Source: Streptococcus anginosus
Lineage (GTDB): Bacteria > Bacillota > Bacilli > Lactobacillales > Streptococcaceae
Reading direction: 5' to 3'
Length of the DNA: 64,000 nt
Assembly (NCBI RefSeq): GCF_900636475.1
Contig: NZ_LR134283.1
Span: 1,736,001-1,800,000, forward strand
Part shown: piece after piece, positions 39,307 through 48,353 of the stretch
How positions within the stretch are numbered: the stretch's first letter is position 1
How the letters are laid out: every line of letters starts with the position of its first letter
The notes under the pieces: generated by a model
The model's input: only the letters and a program-made list of their open reading frames with translations
Told to the model about the DNA's origin: nothing
Database searches by the model: none
Translations under genes and position numbers: made by a program

Positions 39307-41436
39307 ATGAACAACAACTACAACAACTTTGATAACATGGATGATCTTTTCAACCAATTGATGGGAAGAATGGGCGGTTTTAATAGTGAAAATCGACGTT
39401 ATCTCATCAATGGACGTGAAGTAACACCAGAAGAATTTGCACAATACCGAGCAACGGGAAAACTGCCGAAACAAGCGGTAGAGGGTCAAAACCCGCAAAT
39501 GCAAGGGCAAGCAGGTGCTCCAAAACAAGGCGGCATTTTAGCAAAATTAGGTCGCAATTTGACAGAAGAAGCGCGCCAAGATATGCTAGATCCTGTTATT
39601 GGACGCAATAAGGAAATTCAAGAAACAGCTGAAATCCTTTCTCGTCGGACGAAGAATAATCCAGTGCTAGTCGGAGATGCTGGGGTTGGTAAGACCGCAG
39701 TTGTTGAAGGTTTGGCACAAGCGATTGTCAATGGCGATGTCCCAGCTGCTATTAAAAATAAGGAAATTATTTCTGTAGATATTTCGGGCTTGGAAGCAGG
39801 TACACAGTATCGTGGTAGCTTTGAGGAAAACATTCAAAATTTGGTGTCTGAAGTGAAAGAAGCGGGTAATGTTATTCTCTTTTTTGATGAAATTCATCAA
39901 ATCCTCGGTGCCGGAAGTACAGGTGGAGACAGTGGCTCTAAAGGTTTGGCGGATATTTTGAAACCGGCTCTTTCTCGCGGGGATTTAACGGTGATTGGTG
40001 CAACGACACAGGATGAATACCGCAATACCATTTTGAAAAATGCAGCTTTGGCTCGTCGTTTCAATGAAGTAAAGGTAAATGCTCCGTCTGCAGAAGATAC
40101 TTATAAGATTTTGCAAGGAATTCGTGATTTGTACGAAAAACACCACAATGTTATCTTGCCAGATGAAGTGTTAAAAGCGGCCGTGGACTATTCGATTCAG
40201 TATATTCCGCAACGCAGCTTGCCAGATAAAGCGATTGACCTAGTGGATGTGACAGCGGCTCATTTAGCAGCTCAACATCCTGTTACAGATGTGCATACAG
40301 TGGAACGTGAAATTGCAGAGCAAAAGAAAAAGCAAGAAGCTGCGGTTGAAAAAGAAGACTTTGAAACTGCTTTGAATGCCAAGATGCGTATTGAAGAGCT
40401 AGAAAAAAAGATTGAAAATCATACGGAAGACATGAAAGTGACTGCAACTGTCAATGATGTAGCCGAATCTGTAGAACGTATGACGGGTATTCCTGTTTCC
40501 CAAATGGGGACTAGTGATATTGAACGGTTGAAAGAGATGAATGCGCGATTGAAGACAAAAGTCATTGGACAAAACGAAGCAGTTGAAGCAGTGGCGCGCG
40601 CTATTCGTCGGAATCGTGCAGGTTTTGATGAAGGAAATCGTCCGATTGGTAGCTTCCTCTTTGTCGGCCCAACTGGTGTTGGAAAAACAGAGCTAGCGAA
40701 GCAATTAGCGCTTGATATGTTTGGTACTAAAGAAGCCATTATCCGTTTGGACATGTCTGAATACTCTGACCGCACGGCTGTGTCGAAGTTGATTGGTACA
40801 ACAGCTGGTTATGTCGGCTATGATGACAATAGCAATACCTTGACAGAACGTGTTCGTCGGAATCCTTACTCTATCATCTTGCTGGACGAAATTGAAAAAG
40901 CCGATCCGCAAGTCATCACGCTGTTACTGCAAGTTTTAGATGATGGACGTCTGACAGATGGACAAGGAAATACTGTCAACTTTAAGAATACGGTTATTAT
41001 TGCTACATCAAATGCTGGATTTGGGTATGAAAGCTTTACTGGTGATGAGGAAAAGGATATGAAAATTATGGATAGATTGAAACCATACTTCCGCCCAGAA
41101 TTCTTGAATCGCTTCAATGCAGTCATTGAATTCTCTCATCTTGGTAAAGAGGATTTAGCTGAAATCGTCGACTTGATGTTGGATGAAGTCAACCAAACAC
41201 TTGCCAAGAAAGACATCACGTTAACAGTAACAGATGCAGTCAAACATTATCTAGCAGAAGAGGGGTATGATGAAGTCATGGGTGTTCGTCCGCTTCGTCG
41301 TGTGATTGAGCAACAAATTCGTGATAAAGTAACCGACTTCCATTTGGATCATTTAGATGCGAAACATCTTCTTGCAGATTTGAAAGATGATGAATTAGTT
41401 ATCGAAGAAGCGAAAGAGCATCAAACTAAAAAATAA
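39307..41436 (+). CDS. clpL: ATP-dependent Clp chaperone/ATPase ClpL
   Basis: HSP100 chaperone of the ClpL type found in streptococci, lactobacilli and relatives. 709 aa without the double Clp N-domain. The N-terminus is asparagine-rich ([20 protein letters not shown]) with the [12 protein letters not shown] motif. First AAA+ module: Walker [10 protein letters not shown] and Walker [10 protein letters not shown] short coiled UVR-like middle region ([23 protein letters not shown]) follows, then the second AAA+ module with GPTGVGKTE and [11 protein letters not shown] see no ClpP-binding tripeptide loop, in line with a stand-alone disaggregase. Flanked by repeats, not by a CtsR box. Confidence 0.95.
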   Translation: MNNNYNNFDNMDDLFNQLMGRMGGFNSENRRYLINGREVTPEEFAQYRATGKLPKQAVEGQNPQMQGQAGAPKQGGILAKLGRNLTEEARQDMLDPVIGRNKEIQETAEILSRRTKNNPVLVGDAGVGKTAVVEGLAQAIVNGDVPAAIKNKEIISVDISGLEAGTQYRGSFEENIQNLVSEVKEAGNVILFFDEIHQILGAGSTGGDSGSKGLADILKPALSRGDLTVIGATTQDEYRNTILKNAALARRFNEVKVNAPSAEDTYKILQGIRDLYEKHHNVILPDEVLKAAVDYSIQYIPQRSLPDKAIDLVDVTAAHLAAQHPVTDVHTVEREIAEQKKKQEAAVEKEDFETALNAKMRIEELEKKIENHTEDMKVTATVNDVAESVERMTGIPVSQMGTSDIERLKEMNARLKTKVIGQNEAVEAVARAIRRNRAGFDEGNRPIGSFLFVGPTGVGKTELAKQLALDMFGTKEAIIRLDMSEYSDRTAVSKLIGTTAGYVGYDDNSNTLTERVRRNPYSIILLDEIEKADPQVITLLLQVLDDGRLTDGQGNTVNFKNTVIIATSNAGFGYESFTGDEEKDMKIMDRLKPYFRPEFLNRFNAVIEFSHLGKEDLAEIVDLMLDEVNQTLAKKDITLTVTDAVKHYLAEEGYDEVMGVRPLRRVIEQQIRDKVTDFHLDHLDAKHLLADLKDDELVIEEAKEHQTKK

Positions 41437-41446
41437 ACAGAAGAGT

Positions 41447-41474
41447 AACGCCGGAGCGGATTTCCGGCGTTTTT
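41447..41474 (+). terminator. Terminator of clpL
   Basis: ACGCCGGA (41448-41455) pairs perfectly with TCCGGCGT (41463-41470), followed by TTTT. Confidence 0.9.
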
Positions 41475-41491
41475 AAGTGTGCTTAATTTTC

Positions 41492-41536
41492 AGGTCCAAG
41501 AGTGAACAGTTGCTTGTGTAATTCTTGGTCTTTTTG
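41492..41536 (+). promoter_or_regulatory. Candidate UlaR activator element at the ulaA promoter
   Basis: Four blocks, GTCCAA (41494), TGAACA (41503), CTTGTG (41513) and TTGGTC plus T-run (41525-41535), recur without gaps upstream of ulaG (48249-48290). The outer blocks are near-inverted (GTCCAA / TTGGTC). TTGGTC starts 29 nt before the -10 box in both promoters, where an activator would replace a missing -35. Confidence 0.72.
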
Positions 41537-41559
41537 TTACCGCTTACATCTTTTATAAT
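41535..41559 (+). promoter_or_regulatory. cre site and -10 box of the ula operon
   Basis: TGTTACCGCTTACA (41535-41548) matches the catabolite-responsive element consensus TGWNANCGNTNWCA at all fixed positions and occupies the spacer just upstream of TATAAT (41554-41559). CcpA binding would block the promoter when glucose is present. The -35 position reads TTTTTG, too poor for unaided initiation. Confidence 0.85.
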
Positions 41560-41602
41560 AGACTTAGAAAGAACAAATAAAATAGAAAAAAGGAGAGTTA
41601 AA

Positions 41603-43060
41603 ATGAACATCATTTTAAACATTCTGAACTGGTTCTCGCAAAATATTTTGCAGAATCCAGCCTTCTTTGTAGGTCTTTTGGTTCTCATTGGCTATGCGTT
41701 ATTGAAAAAACCAGCGCATGATGTCTATGCTGGTTTCATCAAAGCGACAGTTGGTTATATGCTGTTGAACGTTGGGGCTGGAGGTTTGGTAACAACTTTC
41801 CGTCCGATTTTAGCGGCTCTGAACTTTAAGTTTAAGATTGGTGCAGCGGTAATTGACCCTTACTTTGGATTGACAGCGGCAAATACAAAGATTGCAGAAG
41901 AATTTCCAAACTTTGTCGGAGCAGCAACAACAGCACTCTTGATTGGTTTTGGTGTCAACATCCTGCTCGTTGCTCTTCGGAAAATTACGAAAGTACGGAC
42001 GCTGTTCATTACAGGTCATATCATGGTTCAACAAGCAGCGACCGTTTCATTGATGGTTCTTCTCCTTGTTCCTCAATTGCGTAATAGCTGGGGCGTGCTG
42101 GCAATCGGTGTCATCTGTGGACTTTACTGGGCAGTCAGCTCTAATATGACAGTAGAAGCAACACAACGTTTAACTGGTGGCGGTGGTTTTGCGATTGGTC
42201 ACCAACAACAATTTGCGATTTGGTTTGTGGATAAAGTTGCAGGCAAATTTGGCAAGAAAGAAGAAAATCTTGACAATTTGAAGTTGCCAAAATTCTTGTC
42301 TATTTTCCATGATACAGTGGTTGCTTCGGCGACGTTGATGTTGGTTTTCTTTGGAGCTATTCTCTTAATTTTGGGTCCGGATATCATGTCCAATGCAAAA
42401 GTCATTACATCAGGTACAGTTTACAACCCTGCTAAGCAAGATTTTTACATGTATATCATTCAAACAGCCTTTACTTTCTCAGTTTATCTCTTTGTCTTGA
42501 TGCAAGGAGTGCGGATGTTTGTAGCAGAATTGACGAATGCCTTCCAAGGTATCTCTAACAAATTGCTTCCTGGTTCATTCCCAGCTGTGGACGTTGCAGC
42601 TTCTTATGGTTTTGGTTCACCAAATGCGGTGCTTTCAGGATTTGCTTTTGGCTTAATTGGTCAATTGATTACCATTATGCTCTTAATTATCTTTAAGAAT
42701 CCAATTCTCATTATCACTGGTTTCGTTCCAGTATTCTTTGATAATGCAGCGATTGCAGTTTATGCGGATAAGCGTGGTGGCTGGAAAGCGGCGGCTATCC
42801 TGTCCTTTATTTCAGGTGTATTGCAAGTAGCGCTTGGCGCTCTCTGTGTGGCACTTCTCGGTCTGGCTTCTTACGGTGGTTACCATGGAAATATTGACTT
42901 TGAATTCCCTTGGCTTGGTTTTGGTTATCTTTTCAAATATCTTGGCATTGTAGGTTACATTCTTGTTTGTGTATTCTTGCTGATTATTCCGCAACTACAA
43001 TTTGCCAAAGCAAAAGACAAGGAAGCCTACTATCGTGGTGATGTTCAAGCAGAAGAATAA
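41603..43060 (+). CDS. ulaA: L-ascorbate PTS, EIIC component UlaA
   Basis: Membrane channel subunit of the ascorbate phosphotransferase system, which imports L-ascorbate as L-ascorbate 6-phosphate. 485 aa from ATG 41603, set by AAGGAGAG upstream; earlier in-frame codons have no site. About ten to eleven hydrophobic segments. The family motifs NVGAGGLVTTFRPI, GHIMVQQAATVS and FGSPNAVLSGFAFG are visible. First gene of an operon with ulaB-F. Confidence 0.95.
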   Translation: MNIILNILNWFSQNILQNPAFFVGLLVLIGYALLKKPAHDVYAGFIKATVGYMLLNVGAGGLVTTFRPILAALNFKFKIGAAVIDPYFGLTAANTKIAEEFPNFVGAATTALLIGFGVNILLVALRKITKVRTLFITGHIMVQQAATVSLMVLLLVPQLRNSWGVLAIGVICGLYWAVSSNMTVEATQRLTGGGGFAIGHQQQFAIWFVDKVAGKFGKKEENLDNLKLPKFLSIFHDTVVASATLMLVFFGAILLILGPDIMSNAKVITSGTVYNPAKQDFYMYIIQTAFTFSVYLFVLMQGVRMFVAELTNAFQGISNKLLPGSFPAVDVAASYGFGSPNAVLSGFAFGLIGQLITIMLLIIFKNPILIITGFVPVFFDNAAIAVYADKRGGWKAAAILSFISGVLQVALGALCVALLGLASYGGYHGNIDFEFPWLGFGYLFKYLGIVGYILVCVFLLIIPQLQFAKAKDKEAYYRGDVQAEE

Positions 43061-43090
43061 AAATAGATTTAAATATTGGAGGAAAATAAT

Positions 43091-43372
43091 ATGGTTAAGG
43101 TATTAACAGCGTGCGGAAATGGCATGGGCTCATCTATGGTGATTAAGATGAAAGTAGAAAATGCTCTGCGAAAATTAGGACAAACAGATTTTACCGTCAA
43201 TTCTTGCAGTGTTGGAGAAGCAAAAAGCCTTGCTTCTGGTTATGATATTGTCATTGCTTCTCTTCATTTGATTCATGAATTAGACGGACGGACAAATGGT
43301 AAATTGATTGGTCTGGATAATCTGATGGATGACAAAGAAATTACTGAAAAATTGTCTCAGGTACTAGAGTGA
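43091..43372 (+). CDS. ulaB: L-ascorbate PTS, EIIB component UlaB
   Basis: Cytoplasmic phosphocarrier, 93 aa. The phosphorylated cysteine is C8 in TACGNGMGSSM, the LicB-type P-loop. The ATG 43091 has GGAGGA 7 nt upstream; the TTG at 43076 would overlap that site. Receives phosphate from UlaC and passes it to ascorbate in UlaA. Confidence 0.94.
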   Translation: MVKVLTACGNGMGSSMVIKMKVENALRKLGQTDFTVNSCSVGEAKSLASGYDIVIASLHLIHELDGRTNGKLIGLDNLMDDKEITEKLSQVLE

Positions 43373-43416
43373 TGAGGACGACTGACCTTGTCATAAGATT
43401 GATACAATAGGAAAGG

Positions 43417-43449
43417 ATGAGGGGCTTAGAGCAAACGCTCTAGCCTCAT
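43417..43449 (+). other. Intercistronic hairpin between ulaB and ulaC
   Basis: An interrupted stem: ATGAG, GCT and AGAGC on the left (43417-43432) pair with GCTCT, AGC and CTCAT (43437-43449), loop AAAC. No T-run follows, so it is more likely an mRNA stability or processing element adjusting expression within the 186-nt gap. Confidence 0.5.
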
Positions 43450-43558
43450 TCACTTAACAAGAATAGAACTTGGACGAAAATGTTAGAACGGATAGGAAGC
43501 GGTAGTTTCTTTAGAAAAGGACTTTTTCTTATTCTTATAACTGATGAAAGGAAACATG

Positions 43559-44044
43559 ATGAACCTAAAGCAAGCATTGATTGAAAACAACTCTATTCGT
43601 TTAGGTCTTTCTGCTTCAACTTGGCAAGAAGCGGTCAAACTTGCTGTTGACCCTTTGATTGAAAGTGGAGCTGTTAAGCCTGAATATTATGATGCTATCA
43701 TCGAATCCACAGAAGGATATGGTCCTTACTATATTTTGATGCCCGGTATGGCTATGCCGCATGCACGACCAGAAGCTGGTGTTCAAAGAGATGCTTTCTC
43801 TTTGGTGACGTTGAAGGAGCCTGTAACTTTCTCAGACGGAAAAGGCGTGAGTGTTTTGTTAGCTCTTGCAGCAACGAGTTCAAAAATTCATACGAGTGTT
43901 GCAATTCCACAAATCATTGCTCTTTTTGAATTGGAAAATTCTATTGATCGTTTGTTAGCTTGTCAAACAGAAGCAGAAGTTCTAGCTTTGATTGATGAGT
44001 CAAAAAATAGTCCTTATTTAGAAGGATTGGATTTAGATAGTTAG
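43559..44044 (+). CDS. ulaC: L-ascorbate PTS, EIIA component UlaC
   Basis: Cytoplasmic phosphocarrier of the mannitol/fructose EIIA type. 161 aa from ATG 43559 (MNLKQALIENN), which is 6-7 nt from GAAAGGA; ATGs at 43544 and 43556 are worse placed. The phosphorylated histidine is H68 in MPHARPEAG. Accepts phosphate from HPr and passes it to UlaB. Confidence 0.93.
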   Translation: MNLKQALIENNSIRLGLSASTWQEAVKLAVDPLIESGAVKPEYYDAIIESTEGYGPYYILMPGMAMPHARPEAGVQRDAFSLVTLKEPVTFSDGKGVSVLLALAATSSKIHTSVAIPQIIALFELENSIDRLLACQTEAEVLALIDESKNSPYLEGLDLDS

Positions 44045-44088
44045 TAAATGGTTGTGTTTCAATATATTAGAAAATAGAAAGTGAGAAA

Positions 44089-44757
44089 ATGATGTCAAAA
44101 CATATTCCAAATTTACAAGTTGCACTGGATCATTCCGATTTGCAAGGAGCTATTAAAGCAGCTGTCTCGGTAGGTCATGAAGTAGATGTTATTGAAGCAG
44201 GAACAGTTTGCCTCTTGCAAGTCGGCAGTGAGTTGGTAGAAGTGCTGCGTAGTTTATTTCCTGATAAAATCATCGTAGCTGATACTAAATGTGCTGACGC
44301 TGGTGGGACAGTTGCTAAAAATAATGCCGTACGCGGTGCGGATTGGATGACTTGCATTTGTTGTGCGACGATTCCAACCATGAAAGCAGCCCTGAAAGCT
44401 ATACAAGAAGAACGCGGTGAACGCGGTGAAATTCAGATTGAGCTCTACGGTGATTGGACTTATGAGCAAGCTCAGACCTGGTTGGATGCTGGTATCTCGC
44501 AAGCCATTTATCACCAATCACGCGATGCCCTTCTTGCCGGCGAAACTTGGGGTGAAAAAGATCTCAATAAAGTTAAGAAATTGATCGAAATGGGCTTCCG
44601 TGTGTCTGTGACAGGTGGTTTGAATGTGGATACACTCAAACTCTTTGAAGGAGTGGATGTTTTTACCTTTATTGCTGGACGCGGTATAACAGAAGCTGAA
44701 AATCCAGCAGCAGCAGCGCGTGCTTTCAAAGACGAAATCAAGCGAATCTGGGGGTAA
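44089..44757 (+). CDS. ulaD: 3-keto-L-gulonate-6-phosphate decarboxylase UlaD
   Basis: Mg-dependent decarboxylase of the orotidine-phosphate-decarboxylase suprafamily that converts 3-keto-L-gulonate 6-phosphate to L-xylulose 5-phosphate. 222 aa (221 if the second ATG is used). Motif VADTKCADAGGTVAKN near residues 63-78 carries the metal and catalytic residues; the phosphate site is VTGGLN...FIAGRGIT. GTGAG lies just upstream. Followed after 3 nt by ulaE. Confidence 0.93.
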   Translation: MMSKHIPNLQVALDHSDLQGAIKAAVSVGHEVDVIEAGTVCLLQVGSELVEVLRSLFPDKIIVADTKCADAGGTVAKNNAVRGADWMTCICCATIPTMKAALKAIQEERGERGEIQIELYGDWTYEQAQTWLDAGISQAIYHQSRDALLAGETWGEKDLNKVKKLIEMGFRVSVTGGLNVDTLKLFEGVDVFTFIAGRGITEAENPAAAARAFKDEIKRIWG

Positions 44758-44760
44758 GCT

Positions 44761-45621
44761 ATGGCACGTCCAATTGGAATTTATGAAAAGGCGACACCGA
44801 AGCATTTTTCTTGGCAAGAACGGTTAGAATTTGCCAAAGAAATGGGCTTTGATTTTGTGGAAATGTCGGTTGATGAGTCAGATGCTCGGCTGGCACGTCT
44901 CACTTGGTCCAAAAAAGAACGTCTAGAGCTTGTCAAAGCCATCTATAATACTGGTGTGCGGATTCCCAGCATATGCTTTAGCGGTCATCGGCGTTATCCA
45001 TTAGGCTCAAACAATCCTGAACTAGAAGCCAAATCGCTTGAAACGATGAAACAATGTATCGAATTAGCACAGGATTTAGGCGTGCGGGTCATTCAATTAG
45101 CCGGCTATGATGTTTATTATGAAGAAAAATCACCTGAAACACGCGTTCGTTTCTTAAAAAATCTGCGACGAGCATGTGATTGGGCTGAGCAGGCGCAGGT
45201 CATGCTGGCGATTGAAATTATGGATGACCCATTTATCAACAGCATTGAAAAATATCTGGCTGTGGCAAAAGAAATCAATTCGCCTTATCTCTTTGTCTAT
45301 CCAGATACAGGTAATGTTTCTGCTTGGCATAATGACCTCTGGAGTGAATTTTACCTTGGTCATCAGGCAATTGCTGCGCTGCACTTAAAAGATACCTATG
45401 CCGTGACGGAGCATTCTAAAGGGCAATTTCGAGATGTACCTTTTGGCAAAGGTTGTGTCAACTGGGAAGAAATGTTTGCCGTTTTGAAAAAAACCAACTA
45501 CCAAGGACCGTTTTTGATTGAAATGTGGTCTGAAAATTGTGAAACGGTGGAAGAAACCAAAGCAGCTATCAAAGAAGCGCAGGATTTCCTTTATCCACTC
45601 ATTGAGAAAGCAGGGTTATGA
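44761..45621 (+). CDS. ulaE: L-xylulose-5-phosphate (L-ribulose-5-phosphate) 3-epimerase UlaE
   Basis: TIM-barrel epimerase (AP endonuclease 2 superfamily) converting L-xylulose 5-phosphate to L-ribulose 5-phosphate. 286 aa. Metal ligands are suggested by [20 protein letters not shown], and LHLKDT and LIEMWSE near the C-terminus. No good ribosome binding site, consistent with coupling to ulaD 3 nt upstream. The stop overlaps the ulaF start (ATGA). Confidence 0.93.
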   Translation: MARPIGIYEKATPKHFSWQERLEFAKEMGFDFVEMSVDESDARLARLTWSKKERLELVKAIYNTGVRIPSICFSGHRRYPLGSNNPELEAKSLETMKQCIELAQDLGVRVIQLAGYDVYYEEKSPETRVRFLKNLRRACDWAEQAQVMLAIEIMDDPFINSIEKYLAVAKEINSPYLFVYPDTGNVSAWHNDLWSEFYLGHQAIAALHLKDTYAVTEHSKGQFRDVPFGKGCVNWEEMFAVLKKTNYQGPFLIEMWSENCETVEETKAAIKEAQDFLYPLIEKAGL

Positions 45622-46325
45622 GAATGTTAGTACCAGAATTACGAGAACGTGTCTATAAAGCCAATATGGAGCTTCCAGAGCATGGTTTGGTGAAATTTAC
45701 TTGGGGAAATGTTTCGGCGATTGACCGCGAGAAAGGCTTGATTGCCATTAAACCTTCTGGTGTGGCGTATGAAAAATTATCTCCAGAAAATATGGTTGTG
45801 ACTGATTTGGACGGTAATATTGTCGAAGGAGACCTGAATCCGTCGTCAGATTTGCCGACGCATGTGGAACTGTACAAAGCATTTCCAGAAGTGGGTGGCA
45901 TTGTTCATACGCACTCGACAGAAGGAGTGGCTTGGGCGCAAGCAGGGCGTGATATTCCTTGTTATGGCACCACGCACGCTGATACTTTCTACGGTTCAAT
46001 TCCATGCGCTCGTGCCTTGACACCAGAGGAAATCAATGGCGAGTACGAAAAAGAAACTGGGAAAGTCATTATTGAAGAATTTGACAAGCGTGGCTTAGAT
46101 CCGCTCGCAGTAGCAGGTGTAACCGTCCGCAACCACGGACCATTTGCTTGGGGCAAGGACGAAAAGTCTGCTGTTTATAATGCAGTTGTTCTGGAAGAAT
46201 CCGCTCGTATGGCACGCTACACAGAAGCTATCAATCCAGAAGTGGCAGAAGTGCCGCAAGATCTCAAAGACAAGCATTACCTGCGAAAACACGGAAAGAA
46301 TGCTTACTACGGACAGAAAAAATAA
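45618..46325 (+). CDS. ulaF: L-ribulose-5-phosphate 4-epimerase UlaF
   Basis: Class II aldolase/epimerase that turns L-ribulose 5-phosphate into D-xylulose 5-phosphate, the exit of the ascorbate pathway into the pentose phosphate pathway. 235 aa. Zinc ligands in [11 protein letters not shown] (about residues 93-103) and a later [10 protein letters not shown]. Overlaps ulaE by 4 nt; an ATG 6 nt further in is an alternative. It could also serve arabinose, but the context is ascorbate. Confidence 0.93.
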   Translation: MRMLVPELRERVYKANMELPEHGLVKFTWGNVSAIDREKGLIAIKPSGVAYEKLSPENMVVTDLDGNIVEGDLNPSSDLPTHVELYKAFPEVGGIVHTHSTEGVAWAQAGRDIPCYGTTHADTFYGSIPCARALTPEEINGEYEKETGKVIIEEFDKRGLDPLAVAGVTVRNHGPFAWGKDEKSAVYNAVVLEESARMARYTEAINPEVAEVPQDLKDKHYLRKHGKNAYYGQKK

Positions 46326-46335
46326 TTATGAAAAA

Positions 46336-46400
46336 TCAAGGAGGAGGACGACTACCATGATTGAGAGCAGTCATGATGCCGGTTCCTCGCCTTGCTTTTC
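46336..46400 (+). terminator. Complex terminator after ulaF
   Basis: CAAGGAGGAGGAC pairs with GTTCCTCGCCTTG over 13 positions (one mismatch, two wobbles), with an inner CATGA/TCATG stem, then CTTTTCTC. The left arm also forms a Shine-Dalgarno-like AGGAGGAGG ahead of a 22-codon frame at 46357-46425, which I consider doubtful. Confidence 0.6.
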
Positions 46401-46483
46401 TCATTTTGCTATGAAAAAGCGCTAAAAATGACCAAAATAACGAATAAATTCTTTCGATTTCATGTGAATGATGTGTGAAAAGA

Positions 46484-46492
46484 TGTTATAAT
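46484..46492 (+). promoter_or_regulatory. Extended -10 promoter of ulaR
   Basis: TGTTATAAT, with perfect TATAAT at 46487-46492, 29 nt before the start. A TTTGGTC block on the opposite strand upstream is only part of the ula element. Confidence 0.6.
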
Positions 46493-46521
46493 GGTTTGCA
46501 ATCCCTTTCAAGGAGTAAATG

Positions 46522-48192
46522 ATGATATTATTGGATCAAACAAGTTGTAACTTACTAAAATACCTCATTGAGTTGGAAGAGCCAGAAACGATTATGACCA
46601 TTTCACGGGCAACCAATCAATCGCGGAGGAAAATCTATTATCATTTAGAAAAAATCAACGATGCTTTAGCGGATGTCGGCGAAGTCATTAGTAGCCGTCC
46701 GAGAGTAGGGATTGTCTTAACCGCGTATCAAAAAGAACTTTGCCAAGCGTTATTGGAAGGTGTTGACCCTTATAGCTATGTCATGAGCATGACCGAGCGT
46801 ATGCAGCTGACTGTGCTTTATATCTGTATTGCTAAGGAACGTGTGACCATTGAAAAACTAATGGAATTGACAGAAGTATCCCGCAATACGGTTCTCAACG
46901 ATTTGAATGAAATCCGCAATCAGTTGGCTTCGGAGCAGTATCAAGTCAATCTCACTTCCACGAAAGCGCAAGGATATTTTTTAAAGTGTCATCCGCTCAA
47001 TAAAATCCAATATGTTCATTCTCTCTTGTATCACATTTTTGTAGAGGGAAATCATAGTTTTGTGATGATTTTGACAGAAAAGATAAAAGCATTTATCGGA
47101 GAAGATTTACTTTTGTCCGATGATTTACAGGATTTTCTCAATCAAAGAGTGCAAGATGTGGAGCAGGATTTGGGCAAGAAAATCAATCGACATGAAATCA
47201 AATTCATGCTGCAAGTTTTACCATATCTGCTGTTGAGCTGCCGCAATATGGCTTTAAATGAGGAAGAACAGGAAGACTTGAAGCGTGAGTTTACCTTGAT
47301 TCGCAAGCGGATAGAATACCAAGCAGCCAAGAATTTGAATAGTAATTTACAGGCAACATTTGGCTTGCAATTAAATGACATTGAGATTTCTCTCTTAGCC
47401 GTTCTTTTGCTTTCTTATCGGAAGGACAGGGATATTCATGCAACCAGTCAAGATTTTGTCCAATTAAAAGAAGCGATTGATGAGTTTATCTGGCGTTTTG
47501 AAGTTAGTTCGCACTTTGAAATTGAAAATAAAGAAGATTTGTTGCGGAATTTATTGACGCACTGCAAGGCTCTGCTGTTCCGTAAAACCTACGGAATTGT
47601 ATCCAAAAATCCATTAACTGCTCAAATCAAGGAAAAATATGCAGAGTTGTTTGCGGTCACCAAGTCTTGCGCTGTGATTTTGGAGGAAGCGTGGCTTATT
47701 TCACTAACCGATGATGAGGTGGCTTATCTTGCTCTTCACATGGGTGGATTTTTAAAGCATAATCATGCTGAAAAACGAGATGCTAAACGAATTTATTTAG
47801 TTTGTGACGAGGGAGTCGCTGTGCAGAAATTGCTGCTCAAGCAGTGCTTATATCATTTGCCAAATGAAAATTTAGGCGCTGTTTTTACGACAGAGCAATT
47901 CAAAAGTGTTGAAGACATTTTAGATGTGGACTTATTGATTACGACAAATGACGGGTTGGAAACTACTTTGCCAACGATACAGGTTCAGCCTATTTTGGAC
48001 TACGAGGATGTATTGAATATTACTTCTTTTGTGAAAGATCAAGCTCTTTCTACTAAAGGCGTGCGATTTAGTCAAGATTTAGAACGACTTTTGTCACAAT
48101 ACCTCAAGGATTCAACTCGTACACAAGAGTTGAAAAATAAAATTCAAAAGCTTGTAAACGAAGAATTATTATCAACTTCAACAGAAGACTGA
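46522..48192 (+). CDS. ulaR: BglG/MtlR-type PRD-containing regulator of the ula genes (UlaR)
   Basis: Transcriptional activator controlled by PTS phosphorylation. 556 aa from ATG 46522 (AAGGAG 6 nt upstream). Order: N-terminal DNA-binding HTH (MTISRATNQSRRKIYYHLEKIN), a second HTH-like region (RVTIEKLMELTEVSRNTVLNDLNEI), two PRDs (about 180-290 and 300-410, with histidines in LLTHCKALLF and YLALHMGGF), and an EIIB-like domain (IYLVCDEGVAVQKLL). There is no C-terminal EIIA domain. Context argues that it activates ulaA and ulaG through the shared 44-bp element; this is inference. Confidence 0.88.
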   Translation: MILLDQTSCNLLKYLIELEEPETIMTISRATNQSRRKIYYHLEKINDALADVGEVISSRPRVGIVLTAYQKELCQALLEGVDPYSYVMSMTERMQLTVLYICIAKERVTIEKLMELTEVSRNTVLNDLNEIRNQLASEQYQVNLTSTKAQGYFLKCHPLNKIQYVHSLLYHIFVEGNHSFVMILTEKIKAFIGEDLLLSDDLQDFLNQRVQDVEQDLGKKINRHEIKFMLQVLPYLLLSCRNMALNEEEQEDLKREFTLIRKRIEYQAAKNLNSNLQATFGLQLNDIEISLLAVLLLSYRKDRDIHATSQDFVQLKEAIDEFIWRFEVSSHFEIENKEDLLRNLLTHCKALLFRKTYGIVSKNPLTAQIKEKYAELFAVTKSCAVILEEAWLISLTDDEVAYLALHMGGFLKHNHAEKRDAKRIYLVCDEGVAVQKLLLKQCLYHLPNENLGAVFTTEQFKSVEDILDVDLLITTNDGLETTLPTIQVQPILDYEDVLNITSFVKDQALSTKGVRFSQDLERLLSQYLKDSTRTQELKNKIQKLVNEELLSTSTED

Positions 48193-48246
48193 AAGAATGG
48201 ATGACTAGCTAGGGATAGAATTCCCGGCTTTTTTAAGTACTAAAAA

Positions 48247-48290
48247 TAGTCCAATCTTGAACACAGCCTTGTGCTTTATTTGGTCTTTTT
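48247..48290 (+). promoter_or_regulatory. Candidate UlaR activator element at the ulaG promoter
   Basis: Ungapped match to the ulaA element: GTCCAA (48249-48254), TGAACA, CTTGTG and TTGGTC (48280-48285) with T-run. The -10 TATACT (48309-48314) is at the same 29-nt distance from TTGGTC as in ulaA. No cre is seen here. Confidence 0.72.
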
Positions 48291-48353
48291 TTCTCTCTTA
48301 GAGTAGCTTATACTAAAGATAGAAATATAACATTATCTTGAGGAGGAACAATC

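Noticed and set aside
46426..46470. Third copy of the ula activator element upstream of ulaR
   Set aside because: Only one block (TTTGGTC on the minus strand) is present; the other three blocks are absent at the expected spacing.
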